Origin: CBDCZY01 sp965224745
GTDB taxonomy: Bacteria; Pseudomonadota; Gammaproteobacteria; Methylococcales; Methylomonadaceae
Length of the DNA: 64,000 nt
NCBI GenBank assembly: GCA_965224745.1
Contig: CBDCZY010000009.1
Span: 496,001-560,000 of the forward strand
Reading direction: 5' to 3'
A program made the translations under genes and the position numbers. The notes beneath the pieces were generated by a model. It saw only the letters and a program-made list of their open reading frames with translations. It was not told the origin of the DNA and made no database searches. This document shows, in pieces, positions 61,901 to 64,000 of this stretch (position 1 is the first letter of the stretch; each line of letters begins with the position of its first letter).

Positions 61901-64000
61901 ATGACTAACAATTTGGTGATCGTTGAGTCACCCGCAAAGGCCAAAACAATCGAAAAGTATCTTGGTAAAGATTTTCATGTTTTAGCTTCCTATGGTCACG
62001 TTCGGGATCTCATTCCAAAAGAAGGTGCTGTTGATCCGGATCATGATTTTGCGATGAAATACGAACTGATAGAACGGAACCAACGGCATGTTCAGGAAAT
62101 CACCAAACAAGCCAAGAAGGCGGATGCTTTGTACTTGGCGACTGACCCTGATCGCGAAGGAGAAGCCATATCGTGGCATCTCAATGAAATTTTAAAAGAC
62201 AAAAACATCATCAAGGATAAGCCGGTACATCGTGTAATTTTTCACGAGATCACTAAAAAAGCTATCACTGAAGCCATCTCAAGCCCCCAAAAACTTTCCC
62301 TTGATCTTATCAATGCCCAATTGGCAAGGAGAGTATTAGACTATCTGGTTGGTTTCAACTTATCCCCCTTGTTATGGAAAAAAATTAGACGAGGGCTTTC
62401 TGCAGGGCGGGTACAAAGCCCTGCATTGCGAATGATTGTTGAAAGAGAACTGGAAATAGAAAAATTTGTTACGCAAGAATACTGGACCATCGAAGCTGCT
62501 TTAAAGGCTGAAAAACAAGCATTCAAAGCAAAGTTAACTTATTTCGAAAACAAAAAACTCACTCAGTTTAGCATTGCCAATGAAGCAAGTGCTACCGCCA
62601 TCCATAACACTTTAATAAAAGCCGCAAATGGCTTTTTAGTCGTTGAAAAAATTGAGAAAAAACAGCGCAAGCGGAACCCAGCCCCACCTTTCATTACTTC
62701 GACGTTACAGCAAGAAGCGGCACGTAAACTAGGCTTCACCACGAAAAGAACCATGATGGTCGCTCAACAACTTTATGAAGGAATCAATATCGGAGGAGAA
62801 ACCACAGGTTTGATCACCTACATGCGTACTGACTCGGTCAACCTTGCGAACGAAGCAGTGACTGAAATAAGAGAGTTGATTGGGGAAAAATACGGGGCTA
62901 GTGCCATTCCAGCAGAGCCGAAACAGTACAAAACCAAATCAAAAAACGCTCAAGAGGCGCATGAAGCAATTCGCCCAACGGTAGCACGTCATCTGCCTAG
63001 CAGCATTGAAAGCTATCTAACCAGCGACCAATACAAATTATACAACTTGATTTGGAAAAGAACTGTAGCCTGCCAGATGGTTCACGCTACCATCCATACA
63101 GTAGCCATCGATTTTTTATGTAGCGCTGATCACCGTTTTCGATCGACCGGATCAACCATTGCTTCGCCAGGATTTATGCAAGTTTACCTGGAAGGTCAAG
63201 ATGACACTAAATCCAGCGATGATCAGGAAAGTTTTTTACCGGCACTAAAAGAAGGAGAAAGGGTCGATTTAATTGACCTGATCGATTGCCAGCACTTTAC
63301 CGAGCCTCCTCCTCGCTACAGTGAGGCCAGCTTAGTAAAAACACTGGAAGAGCATGGCATTGGTAGACCATCAACCTATGCTTCAATTATCTCAACACTT
63401 CAACAAAGAGAGTATGTCACCTTAGAAACAAAACGTTTTCACCCCACTGATGTTGGAAGAATCGTCAATAAATTTCTTACAGAACATTTCACTAAGTACG
63501 TAGATTACGATTTCACTGCCAACCTTGAAGACGAGCTAGACGCTATCGCAAGGGGAGAAAAAGAATGGGTTCCTATGATGACACGTTTCTGGCACCCTTT
63601 TAAAAAACTAATTGCCGAAAAAGAAGAAAACGTTCAGCGTAAGGACGTTACCCAAGAAGCAATCGATGAGAAGTGCCCTGAATGCGATGGGCCGCTGGCA
63701 ATTCGTTTAGGAAGAAACGGACGGTTTATTGGTTGCAACAACTACCCGGAATGTAGTTATACGCGGAATTTAGATGATACGGAGTCACCCTCCCAGGAAA
63801 TTATCGAAGGCAGAAACTGCCCAAAATGTCAGTCATCATTAATCATTAAAGCCGGTCGTTATGGAAAATTTATTGGTTGTAGCAATTATCCGGAATGCAA
63901 ATTCATAGAACCGCTGGAAAAACCAACGGATACGAGCGTTCAATGCCCTAAATGTAAAAAAGACAATATCCTAAAGAGAAAGTCTCGAAATGGCAAAATC
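61901..64000 (+). CDS. topA: DNA topoisomerase I, 3' partial
   Basis: 700 residues visible from ATG 61901; the frame runs off the right edge. TOPRIM domain at the start (MTNNLVIVESPAKAKTIEKY; DPDREGEAISWHL), catalytic Tyr307 in GLITYMRTDS, then zinc fingers of the Cys4 type (CPECDGPLAIRLGRNGRFIGCNNYPEC and two more). It relaxes negative supercoils. About 80-170 residues are missing compared with family length. Confidence 0.96.
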   Translation, partial: MTNNLVIVESPAKAKTIEKYLGKDFHVLASYGHVRDLIPKEGAVDPDHDFAMKYELIERNQRHVQEITKQAKKADALYLATDPDREGEAISWHLNEILKDKNIIKDKPVHRVIFHEITKKAITEAISSPQKLSLDLINAQLARRVLDYLVGFNLSPLLWKKIRRGLSAGRVQSPALRMIVERELEIEKFVTQEYWTIEAALKAEKQAFKAKLTYFENKKLTQFSIANEASATAIHNTLIKAANGFLVVEKIEKKQRKRNPAPPFITSTLQQEAARKLGFTTKRTMMVAQQLYEGINIGGETTGLITYMRTDSVNLANEAVTEIRELIGEKYGASAIPAEPKQYKTKSKNAQEAHEAIRPTVARHLPSSIESYLTSDQYKLYNLIWKRTVACQMVHATIHTVAIDFLCSADHRFRSTGSTIASPGFMQVYLEGQDDTKSSDDQESFLPALKEGERVDLIDLIDCQHFTEPPPRYSEASLVKTLEEHGIGRPSTYASIISTLQQREYVTLETKRFHPTDVGRIVNKFLTEHFTKYVDYDFTANLEDELDAIARGEKEWVPMMTRFWHPFKKLIAEKEENVQRKDVTQEAIDEKCPECDGPLAIRLGRNGRFIGCNNYPECSYTRNLDDTESPSQEIIEGRNCPKCQSSLIIKAGRYGKFIGCSNYPECKFIEPLEKPTDTSVQCPKCKKDNILKRKSRNGKI

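Noticed and set aside
1..64000. CRISPR array or prophage
   Set aside because: No regularly spaced short repeats and no phage structural, integrase or lysis genes were seen.

Overview
The window reads as chromosomal DNA of a moderately AT-rich gammaproteobacterium. The def-fmt-rsmB-ntrY-ntrX block set against lysM-dprA-smg-topA, an MSHA-type pilus operon, NhaD and an IspB-like synthase all fit that class. The genes that accompany PQQ-dependent alcohol oxidation (ABC exporter, beta-propeller, SoxYZ-like carrier, zinc hydrolase) point to a methylotroph or methanotroph, perhaps Methylococcales. This placement is inference; no rRNA is present.

Layout. 1-2.6 kb: 3' end of a CusA/CzcA metal-efflux RND pump. 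2.6-10.2 kb: an accessory stretch with a secreted protein of five Cys-pair repeats, an intact IS1-family element inside a diverged inverted repeat, a decayed copy of an outer-membrane barrel gene, and two secreted proteins of unknown function. 10.2-23.4 kb: a long run of minus-strand genes. It holds a cassette of PqqD-like protein, ATP-grasp ligase, PLP decarboxylase, urea-transporter/M23 fusion, outer-membrane barrel and TPR protein. It also holds a SPOR/beta-barrel protein, an exported C39 peptidase, two almost identical 98-residue precursor peptides and a TPR-methyltransferase. 23.6-41 kb: an XRE regulator, NhaD, MSHA pilins, gamma-carbonic anhydrase, LemA and partner, two related PilZ-like proteins, an HDOD protein, an aldehyde dehydrogenase homologue lacking its catalytic Cys, tRNA-Gly, tRNA-Cys and a complete IS1380-family element. 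41-51 kb: rmlBACD joined to the PQQ-associated ABC/beta-propeller genes, then a MOSC protein and the SoxYZ-like/MBL pair. 51-64 kb: ispB-like gene, tRNA-Pro, ntrYX, rsmB, fmt, def, lysM, dprA, smg and the 5' part of topA.

The candidate new system is centred on 10.2-20.8 kb. The two small precursors carry a Sec signal followed by a bacteriocin-like double-glycine leader (hydrophobic -12, Glu -8, Leu -7, Gly -2, Gly -1) and a 49-residue core with two cysteines. A C39 peptidase that is itself Sec-exported, and not fused to an ABC transporter, lies just downstream, followed by a SPOR/beta-barrel protein. The core's C-terminal motif (VANELPVxAxQFLQV) recurs up to five times in the large secreted protein at 3.6-5.1 kb. 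That gene lies near a frameshifted remnant of the same barrel gene, so two related loci appear to exist, one partly decayed. The adjacent PqqD/ATP-grasp/decarboxylase cassette could be a modification module or an independent pathway; the sequence alone does not decide this.
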